Source of the DNA: Anaerolineae bacterium
GTDB lineage: Bacteria; Chloroflexota; Anaerolineae; 4572-78; J111
Direction of reading: 5' to 3'
Assembly: GCA_020433835.1 (NCBI GenBank)
Contig: JAGRBY010000490.1
Location: 1-5,633, forward strand
Length of the DNA: 5,633 bases
Shown here: positions 1 through 5,443 of the stretch, piece by piece
How the letters are laid out: every line of letters begins with the position of its first letter
Position numbering within the stretch: the first letter of the stretch is position 1
Program-made: the position numbers and the translations under genes
Notes under the pieces: model-generated
The model's database searches: none
Told to the model about the DNA's origin: nothing
The model's input: the letters and a program-made list of their open reading frames with translations, nothing else

Positions 1-6
1 GATGCT

Positions 7-1566
7 ATGAGAAATGCATTGGAAACAGAAATCCTGGTGATCGGCTGCGGGGTCGCCGGGGGTGTGGCGGCACTACAGTTGGCCGATAGCGGTATTACCG
101 TTACGGTCATCACCCGCACCCAAGAACCGCACGAATCGAATACCTACTACGCTCAAGGTGGTATCATCTACCGCGGCCATGGCGACTCGCCGGAACTGTT
201 GGCCGAGGACGTTATCCGGGCCGGAGTGGGACACAATAACAGCCAAAGCGTTGATATTTTGGCGAATCACGGACCTAATTTGGTGCGACAGATTTTGCTG
301 GATCGCGTCGGTGTCCATTTCGACCAAAACGGCAAAGGACTATCCCTGACGCGTGAGGGTGGGCATTCTATCCCGCGCATTATTCATGCGGCCGATGCCA
401 CCGGGCGGGCCATCTCAACTGCGCTTATCGATGCTTTGGAGTGTCATCCCAATGTTAGGTTGCTCAGTGGTTACACGGCAGTTGATCTGCTCATGTCAGA
501 TCGCCACGTCGTTGGCCGGTTATATGACGGTCCAATTTGTCTAGGTGCGTATCTGCTCGATCAGGAAACCGGCGAAATCGTACCGTGTGTTGCCAAACGT
601 ACCATTGTGGCCACCGGCGGTTTGGGACAGCTCTTCATGCGGTCCACCAATCCAAAAGGAGCACGTGGCGATGGCGTAGCGATGGCCTATCGCGCCGGGG
701 CGCAGGTTAAGGATATGGAGTTTGTGCAGTTTCACCCGACCACCTTTTACCATCCGCAAGCTTGGGCATTTCTCATCTCTGAGGCAGTGCGAGGAGCCGG
801 AGCGCGATTGGTTAATGCTTCGGGTGAAACATTCATGGATCGCTACGATCCGGAATGGAAAGATTTGGCTCCACGTGATATTGTTTCGCGTAGTATTCAT
901 CAAGAGATGGTTGCTTCCGGCATGCCAAACGTGTATCTCGATCTGGCTTCTTACATCGCGCCTGATGAAATTCGCCGCCGCTTCCCCAATATCTATGCTC
1001 AATGTCTCGAATTTGGAGTCGATATCACCCAAGACTTGGTGCCAGTTTCGCCGGCAGCCCACTACTCTTGCGGGGGCGTGGCTGTCGATGCTTGGTCGCA
1101 AACGAACATAACGGGACTGCTGGCGGTGGGTGAGGTCGCCTGTACCGGCCTCCACGGAGCCAACCGGCTGGCAAGTACCTCGCTGTTAGAAGGGGTCGTG
1201 TGGGGCTATCGAGCCGCCCTCAACATTCGACAATATCTCAACGGACGGGTGCTGCCGCGTTCGGCGGACATTGCGCCTTATCCGTCAGATAGCCTTGCGC
1301 TGCCGGACTCAAGTCGGCTTGAGCAGATGATGGAAGAAGTAAAATGTATTATGTGGCAGCAGGTGGGGTTGGTTCGAGAGACGGCCGGTTTAGAGCATGC
1401 CCGTGATCGGCTGAATGCGTTAAGCCGTGAAGTTGAAGCGCTTTATCAACACCATCATTCCACCGATCAGCTTTCCGGCTTGCGCAATATGGTTCAGGTC
1501 GCTTCACTCATCACGCAAGCGGCCCTGGAAGATACGGTTGGAGTTGGGTGTCATTACCGAGTTTGA
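7..1566 (+). CDS. nadB: L-aspartate oxidase NadB
   Basis: This FAD enzyme oxidises L-aspartate to iminoaspartate, using oxygen or fumarate as electron acceptor; NadA then makes quinolinate, the NAD precursor. It acts in the cytoplasm. The 519-residue protein is slightly shorter than the roughly 540 residues of E. coli NadB. The FAD-binding fold starts at once with VIGCGVAGG (residues 11-19). The succinate dehydrogenase/fumarate reductase flavoprotein signatures follow: SNTYYAQGGI (44-53), VATGGLGQ (201-208), QFHPTTF (241-247), APRDIVSR (288-295), HYSCGGV (352-358) and GANRLASTSLLEG (384-396). By alignment with E. coli NadB, likely catalytic residues are His243, Arg290, His352 and Arg387. A helical C-terminal domain ends in GCHYRV. 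ATG at 7 fits the family N-terminus, but the frame stays open to the window edge, so a slightly earlier start cannot be excluded. The ATGA at 7-10 could be a 4-base overlap with an upstream gene. nadR follows after 13 bases. Confidence 0.96.
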   Translation: MRNALETEILVIGCGVAGGVAALQLADSGITVTVITRTQEPHESNTYYAQGGIIYRGHGDSPELLAEDVIRAGVGHNNSQSVDILANHGPNLVRQILLDRVGVHFDQNGKGLSLTREGGHSIPRIIHAADATGRAISTALIDALECHPNVRLLSGYTAVDLLMSDRHVVGRLYDGPICLGAYLLDQETGEIVPCVAKRTIVATGGLGQLFMRSTNPKGARGDGVAMAYRAGAQVKDMEFVQFHPTTFYHPQAWAFLISEAVRGAGARLVNASGETFMDRYDPEWKDLAPRDIVSRSIHQEMVASGMPNVYLDLASYIAPDEIRRRFPNIYAQCLEFGVDITQDLVPVSPAAHYSCGGVAVDAWSQTNITGLLAVGEVACTGLHGANRLASTSLLEGVVWGYRAALNIRQYLNGRVLPRSADIAPYPSDSLALPDSSRLEQMMEEVKCIMWQQVGLVRETAGLEHARDRLNALSREVEALYQHHHSTDQLSGLRNMVQVASLITQAALEDTVGVGCHYRV

Positions 1567-1573
1567 GTATAAT
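1544..1573 (+). promoter_or_regulatory. possible internal promoter for a leaderless nadR transcript
   Basis: A perfect -10 hexamer TATAAT lies at 1568-1573, just after the nadB stop. The best -35 match is weak: TTGGGT at 1544-1549 with an 18-base spacer. Initiation about seven bases after the -10 would fall on the A of the nadR ATG at 1580. No Shine-Dalgarno sequence is present before nadR, which fits a leaderless message. The alternative is that nadR is translated by coupling to nadB, and that TATAAT is chance in an AT-rich gap. Confidence 0.4.
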
Positions 1574-1613
1574 TAACCCATGATGACTACCGATGAGCGA
1601 CGGACTCAAATTC
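1559..1613. repeat. inverted repeat flanking the nadR start
   Basis: GAGTTTGAGT at 1559-1568 is matched in inverted orientation by ACTCAAATTC at 1604-1613, with nine of ten positions complementary. The arms flank the TATAAT and the nadR start codon and overlap the nadB stop. This could be a split operator for autoregulation by NadR, or chance. In an mRNA read through from nadB it could form a stem with a 35-base loop enclosing the start codon. Confidence 0.3.
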
Positions 1614-2095
1614 TAGCCCTTCTCAAGCAATCCACACGACCGGTCACCGGCACCTATCTGGCCGAGCAGATGGGGGTTAGCCGCCAGGTGATTGTGCAAG
1701 ATATGGCTGTACTGCGGGCAGGTGGCGAGGAGATTTTAGCCAGCCCTCAAGGGTACTATCTCTATCAAGCCTCAATCGAGATCTATCGCGCTGTAGTAGC
1801 GGTACGGCACACGCCGGCTGAAACTGAGGACGAACTGACAATTTTGGTCGATGTTGGGGTTGAGGTCGTTGATGTGATTGTTGAACATGAAATTTACGGC
1901 GAATTGCGCGGCATGCTGCATATCGCCAGCCGCGAGGATGTGCGCCAGTTTATCATCCAATGGAGCGAAACCGGAGCGCGGCTACTTAGCGAGTTGACGG
2001 AAGGTGTACACCTACACACCTTAGAAGCCCGTCGTGCCGGCCAGCTTGAGCAAGCACGAGCCGTGCTGCGCCGACGAGGATATTTAATCGAATAA
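1580..2095 (+). CDS. nadR: NadR/NiaR-type niacin-responsive transcriptional repressor (HTH + 3H domain)
   Basis: This is a DNA-binding repressor of the YrxA/NiaR family, which senses nicotinic acid and shuts down NAD synthesis or niacin uptake genes; the family role is established, the targets here are inferred. At 171 residues it is typical in length. An N-terminal winged helix-turn-helix of the HTH_11 type spans about residues 5-60, with the helix pair around TYLAEQMGVSRQVIVQDM (25-42). The C-terminal 3H domain spans about 72-170. Its putative metal ligands are His77, Glu85, His144 and His146 (in EGVHLHTLEA), spaced as the Thermotoga NiaR ligands are, as I recall them. His103, in VEHEIYGEL, is the other conserved histidine. 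ATG at 1580 is chosen; a second in-frame ATG follows directly at 1583. There is no ribosome-binding site. Sitting 13 bases after nadB, it most likely autoregulates the nad operon. Confidence 0.93.
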   Translation: MMTTDERRTQILALLKQSTRPVTGTYLAEQMGVSRQVIVQDMAVLRAGGEEILASPQGYYLYQASIEIYRAVVAVRHTPAETEDELTILVDVGVEVVDVIVEHEIYGELRGMLHIASREDVRQFIIQWSETGARLLSELTEGVHLHTLEARRAGQLEQARAVLRRRGYLIE

Positions 2096-2161
2096 CGCTC
2101 TTTTTGGCTGTGAAAAATCGGGTTTGTTGAGAGCGCTACTATCAACTGCCCTTCAGGTATA

Positions 2162-2199
2162 AAAAAAGGAGTCCGAAATCTGCTTCGGACTCCTTTTTT
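2162..2199. terminator. bidirectional intrinsic terminator between nadR and fumC
   Basis: A perfect 16-base-pair stem (arms 2162-2177 and 2184-2199; core GGAGTCCGAA with TTCGGACTCC) encloses a 6-base loop, ATCTGC. A-tracts on one side and T-tracts on the other give a U-run whichever strand is transcribed. It lies 66 bases after the nadR stop and 15 bases after the fumC stop, so it serves both convergent units. Confidence 0.95.
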
Positions 2200-2214
2200 G
2201 TTGAAAAATGAAAT

Positions 2215-3603
2215 TTACTTCGGCCCAATCATATCTTCGGGACGAACGGCTTTGTCAAACGCTTCACCGGTCAGCAAGCCCAGTGCGATGGCCGCCTCGC
2301 GCAGCGTAGAATTATCGTTGAAGGCCTTCTTCGCGATTTTAGCTGCGTTATCGTAGCCAACGTGGGGGTTGAGCGCGGTTACCAGCATCAGCGAGTTTTT
2401 GAGATAGCCCTCGATAGCCGGTTTGTTCGGTTCGATGCCGACGGCGCAGTTTTCATTAAAGGAGTTGCAGGCATCCCCTAACAAGCGGACAGAATTGAGC
2501 AAGTTGAAGATCATCACCGGCTTGAAGACGTTAAGCTCGAAGTTGCCAGACAGCCCGCCGACATTGACGGCCACATCGTTGCCCATCACCTGAGCACAAA
2601 CCATGGTCATTGCTTCGGATTGGGTCGGGTTGACCTTGCCGGGCATAATCGAGCTGCCATGTTCAGTCGCTGGGATGGCAAGCTCACCGATCCCGCAGCG
2701 CGGACCTGAGGCTAACCAGCGGACGTCGTTGGCGATCTTGGTTAGGGATGCAGCCAGCGTTTTCATTGCGCCACTGGCAAAAACAACCGCATCGTGAGCA
2801 GCCAGCGCTTCAAATTTGTTCGGAGCCGATTTGAAGGGCAGGCCGGTAATCTCGGCGATTGTAGCGGCTGCCGTTTCGGCAAAGTCGCGATGGGTGTTCA
2901 AGCCCGTGCCGACAGCGGTGCCACCCAGGGCCAACTCATAGAGACCGTCCAGAGCAAATTCGATACGTTTTGTATCGTTATCTAACTGCTGCACGTAGCC
3001 GGAAAATTCTTGTCCCAGCGTCAGCGGTACAGCATCCATCAGGTGCGTTCGGCCAATTTTGATAATGTCTTGGAACGCTTCTGATTTTTCGTTGAGCGTA
3101 TCACGCAGCGCTTTGATAGCCGGCAGCAGGAGGCTGTTAATCTGCTCAGCCGCAGCAATGTGCATCGCTGTTGGAAAAGTATCGTTTGAGGACTGAGCCT
3201 TGTTGACATCATCATTAGGATGGACCGGTTTTTTGCTGCCCAGTTCACCCCCGGCAATTTCAATAGCTCGGTTGGCGATAACCTCATTTGAGTTCATGTT
3301 GGTTTGGGTGCCGCTGCCGGTCTGCCAGACGACAAGCGGAAAATGGTCATCAAGCTTGCCTTCAATAACCTCATCAGCGGCTTGCACAATAAGATCGGCT
3401 TTTTCGGCCGGTAAAGTGCCCAGCTTTTTATTGGTCATGGCAGCAGCCTTTTTCAGAATACCTAAAGCCCGAATCATCTCTCGGGGGAAGCGGTCGCCCC
3501 CAATTTTAAAATTCATGAGCGATCGAGCGGTTTGAGCGCCGTAGTAACGGTCAGCCGGCACCTGAATTTCACCCATAGTGTCACTTTCAATACGGTATTC
3601 CAT
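2215..3603 (-). CDS. fumC: class II fumarate hydratase FumC
   Basis: This iron-independent, oxygen-stable fumarase interconverts fumarate and L-malate in the TCA cycle and works as a cytoplasmic homotetramer. Its 462 residues match the normal family length. Conserved blocks appear in order: [18 protein letters not shown] (96-113), [19 protein letters not shown] (128-146), [20 protein letters not shown] (184-203), GTAVGTGLN (228-236) and the superfamily signature [13 protein letters not shown] (316-328). By alignment with E. coli FumC, His187 corresponds to active-site His188, and Ser317, Lys323 and Asn325 to Ser318, Lys324 and Asn326. SSNDTFPTA and [12 protein letters not shown] favour fumarase over the related aspartase. 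The ATG at 3603 has a GGAG Shine-Dalgarno 7 bases upstream (3611-3614). No convincing promoter is visible. The gene converges with nadR and shares its terminator. Fumarate is an alternative acceptor for NadB, but I infer no operon link. Confidence 0.98.
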   Translation of the reverse strand: MEYRIESDTMGEIQVPADRYYGAQTARSLMNFKIGGDRFPREMIRALGILKKAAAMTNKKLGTLPAEKADLIVQAADEVIEGKLDDHFPLVVWQTGSGTQTNMNSNEVIANRAIEIAGGELGSKKPVHPNDDVNKAQSSNDTFPTAMHIAAAEQINSLLLPAIKALRDTLNEKSEAFQDIIKIGRTHLMDAVPLTLGQEFSGYVQQLDNDTKRIEFALDGLYELALGGTAVGTGLNTHRDFAETAAATIAEITGLPFKSAPNKFEALAAHDAVVFASGAMKTLAASLTKIANDVRWLASGPRCGIGELAIPATEHGSSIMPGKVNPTQSEAMTMVCAQVMGNDVAVNVGGLSGNFELNVFKPVMIFNLLNSVRLLGDACNSFNENCAVGIEPNKPAIEGYLKNSLMLVTALNPHVGYDNAAKIAKKAFNDNSTLREAAIALGLLTGEAFDKAVRPEDMIGPK

Positions 3604-3917
3604 GGTTTTTCTCCGTTGAACTAAAAAAGTTGATAGGTTTTTATAACTTCGTGACCAGACCCCTCTCTCAAAAAGGCATCTGCATTGTGAAGGTTACGTG
3701 TAATTTCGGCAGGATAGAGTTGGTCACTTTACTACATCATAATAATGTTTCTGTACAAATTAAAAAGCGGCCAGCAGTAGGGAACGGGGCCGCTTCTCAA
3801 CGTCAGTCAAAAAGTGTATTGGGCAAGCTAGACACAGTGAAGCATATTAATAAACGCTATGCATTGTATCCGGTAGGTCTCGACGGTGAGGTGATTTTTG
3901 AACAGGAACGTTATACG
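3604..3917. other. intergenic region between the ferredoxin and fumC
   Basis: These 314 bases hold the ferredoxin terminator (listed separately) and the upstream region of fumC. The fumC Shine-Dalgarno GGAG is at 3611-3614, minus strand. The best promoter-like signal I find for fumC is TATGAT at 3738-3743 with a poor -35 (TTTAAT) 17 bases further upstream, partly overlapping the ferredoxin terminator; it is too weak to call. The 3796-3917 part, between the ferredoxin stop and its terminator, is an untranslated tail with a small inverted repeat (AACGT-TAT-ACGTT at 3907-3919). No gene is supported here. Confidence 0.6.
3762..3795 (-). terminator. intrinsic terminator of the ferredoxin gene
   Basis: Read on the minus strand, AAGCGGCC (3788-3795) pairs perfectly with GGCCGCTT (3765-3772) around a 15-base loop, followed by a run of T (complement of 3762-3766). 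It lies about 120 bases after the ferredoxin stop, so the message would have a long 3' tail. The GC-rich stem with a following U-run is a clear Rho-independent signal, although the loop is larger than usual. Confidence 0.8.
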
Positions 3918-4211
3918 TTAGGCCCGTTCTTCGTCAAGGTCATAATCCCAATAGCCGGGACCTTCCGTGAAATATTTGGTGTTCATTTCCAGATCTGCTT
4001 CATGCTCTTCCGGCAAGTCTTCTTCCGGGAAGATAGCTTCGGGGGGGCAAACGGGAACACAAGCACCACAGTCGATGCAGGTGTCGGGATCGATATAGAA
4101 ATAGGAGCCCCACTCAGCGTCACCTTTGGGGCCGGGGATAATGCAGTCTACGGGGCATACTTCTACGCAGTCGCCTTCTCGAGTGCATAAGGTCGTAATA
4201 ATATGAGTCAT
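3918..4211 (-). CDS. small acidic ferredoxin with two iron-sulfur cluster motifs (7Fe-like)
   Basis: This is a 97-residue soluble electron carrier of the two-cluster bacterial ferredoxin type. The first motif, C9-x5-C15-x3-C19-x3-C23 (LCTREGDCVEVCPVDC), has Glu12 where clostridial ferredoxins carry the second cysteine. The second motif is complete: C45-x2-C48-x2-C51-x3-C55 (CIDCGACVPVCP). Cluster II is expected on C45, C48, C51 and C19. Cluster I would have C9, C15 and C55, so it is either [3Fe-4S] or a Glu-ligated [4Fe-4S]. C23 is probably free, as is the equivalent cysteine in Azotobacter FdI. The tail after residue 60 is strongly acidic and ends DLDEERA. The frame extends upstream to an ATG at 4238, but I chose 4211 because AGGAGG sits 9 bases before it, and MTHIITTLC is the usual family N-terminus. 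It has its own promoter and terminator. The redox partner is unknown. Confidence 0.93.
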   Translation of the reverse strand: MTHIITTLCTREGDCVEVCPVDCIIPGPKGDAEWGSYFYIDPDTCIDCGACVPVCPPEAIFPEEDLPEEHEADLEMNTKYFTEGPGYWDYDLDEERA

Positions 4212-4220
4212 TAAATATAA

Positions 4221-4226
4221 CCTCCT
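4221..4226 (-). promoter_or_regulatory. strong Shine-Dalgarno sequence of the ferredoxin
   Basis: AGGAGG on the minus strand lies 9 bases before the ATG at 4211. It is the best ribosome-binding site in the window. It lies inside the longer reading frame that begins at 4238, which decides against that start. Confidence 0.9.
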
Positions 4227-4235
4227 AAGGATTTC

Positions 4236-4250
4236 CATTCGTTACGAATG
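4236..4250. promoter_or_regulatory. 15-base palindrome in the ferredoxin leader, possible operator
   Basis: CATTCGT-T-ACGAATG is a perfect 7-1-7 inverted repeat. It lies about 32-46 bases downstream of the predicted start of transcription and 9 bases upstream of the Shine-Dalgarno. As DNA it is the size of a dimeric repressor site. As RNA it could form a 6-base-pair hairpin with a 3-base loop. The binding protein cannot be named from sequence. Confidence 0.5.
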
Positions 4251-4288
4251 CAGATTTTTGTGGCATCGGTTCTCTAGCCAGTAGATGC

Positions 4289-4317
4289 ATTTTAATGGGA
4301 TCGTATATTATTGTCAA
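4289..4317 (-). promoter_or_regulatory. sigma-70-type promoter of the ferredoxin
   Basis: On the minus strand a perfect TTGACA (4312-4317) is followed by a 17-base spacer and TAAAAT (4289-4294; five of six to consensus). Transcription should start near 4282, giving a leader of about 70 bases. The promoter lies in the gap after sodX, so the ferredoxin can be expressed independently of the sod genes. Confidence 0.85.
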
Positions 4318-4328
4318 TAATTCACAAC

Positions 4329-4370
4329 TTTATCGTGATACATATCATACAAAAAAAGGGAGTTTATCGT
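4329..4370. repeat. direct repeat and small dyad upstream of the ferredoxin promoter
   Basis: TTTATCGT occurs at 4329-4336 and again at 4363-4370, 34 bases apart. Between them lies the dyad TGATA-CA-TATCA (4336-4347). The nearer copy is about 12 bases upstream of the -35 hexamer, where activators commonly bind. The T7 run on the minus strand (4351-4357) follows sodX, but no GC-rich stem precedes it, so a sodX terminator is not supported. Chance remains possible in such AT-rich DNA. Confidence 0.3.
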
Positions 4371-4371
4371 C

Positions 4372-4731
4372 TTAAAATCGGCTGGTAACCTGCCCTACAA
4401 TATGCTCAAGTCCAATCGGGCCGAAATTGCGGCTGTCTGTGCTTTCGGCTGAATTGTCACCCTCAACAAAGTAGCGATGGTCATCAACGACGGCAGTTAA
4501 TCGTTTTATCATGCGCAGATCGGGTTGATAGGGGTGCACCACTACCACAATATCACCGGGTTGCGGCTCTGTATAGCGATAAGCGGCAGGGTTGATTAAA
4601 ACTTCTTCCCCAGGCTGGAGCAAAGGCTGCATAGAGTTGTTTCTAACGCGAAAGCGTCGCCGGCGGCGAACCAGCCATAATACAAACTCAACAAACTCAC
4701 GTAGACGGCTCGCTTTTAGCTCTTTATTCAT
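4372..4731 (-). CDS. sodX: SodX, S26-family protease for nickel superoxide dismutase maturation
   Basis: This is a small signal-peptidase-like serine protease expected to cut the N-terminal propeptide from SodN so that the nickel hook can form. It belongs to the LexA/signal peptidase S24/S26 fold. The catalytic serine is Ser33 in NNSMQPLLQPGE (31-42) and the general-base lysine is Lys76 in RMIKRL (73-78). The family box GDNSAESTDSRNFGPI (91-106) is intact. At 119 residues it is far shorter than LepB and lacks a clear membrane anchor. There is only a short apolar stretch, FVEFVLWLV (13-21), followed by a very basic run, RRRRRFRVR. The specific assignment rests on adjacency to sodN, immediately upstream and codirectional with an 84-base gap; motifs alone show only an S26 peptidase. 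The ATG at 4731 has no Shine-Dalgarno, and its A is the last base of a 14-base palindrome. The next Met is Met34, beyond the catalytic serine, so no later ATG would work. Confidence 0.9.
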   Translation of the reverse strand: MNKELKASRLREFVEFVLWLVRRRRRFRVRNNSMQPLLQPGEEVLINPAAYRYTEPQPGDIVVVVHPYQPDLRMIKRLTAVVDDHRYFVEGDNSAESTDSRNFGPIGLEHIVGQVTSRF

Positions 4732-4744
4732 GTAAACGTTTACA
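4731..4744. promoter_or_regulatory. perfect 14-base palindrome at the sodX start, LacI/CcpA-type operator candidate
   Basis: TGTAAACGTTTACA is its own reverse complement and fits the consensus of LacI-family operators and Bacillus CcpA (cre) sites, with the central CG and flanking A/T-rich arms. It ends on the A of the sodX start codon and lies downstream of the sodN terminator. A protein bound there could block sodX transcription. No LacI-family gene is in the window. Confidence 0.5.
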
Positions 4745-4763
4745 AGGGGACACCGTGTAATAC

Positions 4764-4793
4764 AAAAAGGAGCGACAATTGCCGCCCCTTTTT
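4764..4793 (-). terminator. intrinsic terminator of sodN
   Basis: On the minus strand AAAAAGGGGCG (4783-4793) pairs with CGCTCCTTTTT (4764-4774) over 11 positions, one of them a G-U wobble, around an 8-base loop. A U-run ends the stem. It begins 22 bases after the sodN stop. On the plus strand the wobble becomes an A-C mismatch, so the signal favours minus-strand transcription. It separates sodN from sodX, which would make sodN the more abundant message. Confidence 0.85.
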
Positions 4794-4815
4794 ATCGATA
4801 GTCAGTATCGGTTAT

Positions 4816-5289
4816 CTACGAAGCTGTGTAGTAGGTGACGTCGCGATTTTTGGTAGCCCAGAAAATATTGTGGATATTTTCGATAGCAGCCATAAGCGCG
4901 GTGGCATCTTCCAGGCTAACGCCAACTTTTGTGGCCGAGCACAGTTTAGCCGCTTTCCAGAAGGTGTCATGCAGATCAGGATAGGCTTCCAGGTGTTGGG
5001 GCTTGAAGTAGTCTGTCCAGAGAACAAGCAGTTCTTCTTTGGCTATGTGGGCCTGTTCTTCTTTAATGGCTACGTAGCGCGACAGCGTGTTGTGGTAAGC
5101 CACCATCGCTTCTTTATTGTCGGCAGCCGGAGTTTCAAGCGCCAAGATTTTTTTGGTCATCGACAGCGCTGCTTCCGCTGCAATACGCGCCGAGGCGGGA
5201 TCGTAGACACCACAGGGGCCATCGCAATGGGCGTGAACTTCTGGGGCTGGGAAGTATGCTTTCACTGCTGATTTAATTTTGTTGAGCAT
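4816..5289 (-). CDS. sodN: nickel-containing superoxide dismutase SodN (precursor)
   Basis: This enzyme converts superoxide to oxygen and hydrogen peroxide with a single Ni ion per subunit; known members are hexamers of four-helix bundles. The 157-residue precursor has a 20-residue leader ending PEVHA, then the nickel hook HCDGPCGVY (residues 21-29; codons 5203-5229). Cleavage after Ala20 would free His21 as mature His1, with Cys22 (Cys2) and Cys26 (Cys6) as thiolate ligands; Pro25 and Tyr29 are also conserved. Streptomyces has Leu where Gly24 stands. LWTDYFKP and the late NIFWATK match the Streptomyces enzyme's LWSDYFKP and KIFWETK. The predicted mature form, 137 residues, is longer than the 117 of Streptomyces, because of a longer first interhelical region and a C-terminal extension, NRDVTYYTAS. 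The leader is not a Sec signal peptide, so a cytoplasmic enzyme is likely. ATG at 5289 has a modest AAAGGG Shine-Dalgarno 7 bases upstream. sodX follows. Confidence 0.97.
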   Translation of the reverse strand: MLNKIKSAVKAYFPAPEVHAHCDGPCGVYDPASARIAAEAALSMTKKILALETPAADNKEAMVAYHNTLSRYVAIKEEQAHIAKEELLVLWTDYFKPQHLEAYPDLHDTFWKAAKLCSATKVGVSLEDATALMAAIENIHNIFWATKNRDVTYYTAS

Positions 5290-5336
5290 GATTGAACCCT
5301 TTCTTATTTTATATTAATTGGCATTTTGGGGAATAG

Positions 5337-5408
5337 AGTTGTGCGAAGTGTGTAAAATAGCTTGACTTTATATGTTTTTTACCTGAATTGTAACAGTTTT
5401 GCACAACT
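5337..5408 (-). repeat. nested inverted repeats in the sodN leader
   Basis: AGTTGTGC (5337-5344) and GCACAACT (5401-5408) are perfect 8-base inverted arms. Inside them GTAAAA (5352-5357) and TTTTAC (5377-5382) form a second, weaker pair. The outer arm at 5401-5408 coincides with the predicted 5' end of the sodN message, so the transcript could fold into one long stem-loop covering its first 70 bases or so. A 5'-end hairpin may protect against decay. The structure leaves the ribosome-binding site free. Confidence 0.4.
5389..5403. promoter_or_regulatory. Nur-box-like sequence at the sodN transcription start
   Basis: On the minus strand TGCAA-AACTG-TTACA matches nine of ten fixed positions of the Streptomyces nickel-regulator (Nur) box tGCaa-N5-ttGCA, as I recall that consensus. 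It lies just after the predicted start point, where a bound repressor would block elongation. The match is suggestive only: the arms are AT-rich, one position breaks symmetry, and no Fur-family gene is in the window. Confidence 0.3.
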
Positions 5409-5414
5409 TTTAAT

Positions 5415-5443
5415 ATTATAGACAAACCATCAGGGCTTGTCAA
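5415..5443 (-). promoter_or_regulatory. perfect-consensus sigma-70 promoter of sodN
   Basis: On the minus strand TTGACA (5438-5443), a 17-base spacer and TATAAT (5415-5420) match the housekeeping consensus at all twelve positions with optimal spacing. A T7 tract lies directly upstream of the -35. Transcription should begin near 5408, giving a leader of about 120 bases before the ATG. It implies high basal expression unless repressed. Confidence 0.93.

Noticed and set aside
541..1155. 204-residue minus-strand open frame
   Set aside because: It lies entirely antisense within nadB, whose catalytic motifs cover this stretch.
2096..2135. CGCTCT/AGAGCG inverted repeat after nadR
   Set aside because: Only six base pairs with a 28-base loop, and the strong terminator follows immediately; most likely chance.
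3651..3727. GTGACC (3651-3656) and GGTCAC (3722-3727) inverted pair upstream of fumC
   Set aside because: Six-base arms 65 bases apart are expected by chance, and no promoter is defined between them.
3630..4190. 186-residue plus-strand open frame across the fumC-ferredoxin gap
   Set aside because: Its second half is antisense to the well-supported ferredoxin, it contains the ferredoxin terminator, and it has no recognisable domain. The stretch around KRYALYPVGLDGEVIFEQE looks protein-like but has no other support.
4212..4238. Longer ferredoxin start at 4238
   Set aside because: The extra nine residues would include the AGGAGG Shine-Dalgarno and part of the palindrome, and family members begin at the MTHIITT-like sequence.
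4351..4375. Possible sodX terminator at the T7 run
   Set aside because: No GC-rich inverted repeat precedes the T-run on the minus strand, so there is no stem to support it.
5362..5390. Plus-strand TTGACT in the sodN leader as a divergent promoter
   Set aside because: At 17 bases the -10 position reads GAATTG, a poor match, and no plus-strand gene follows closely.
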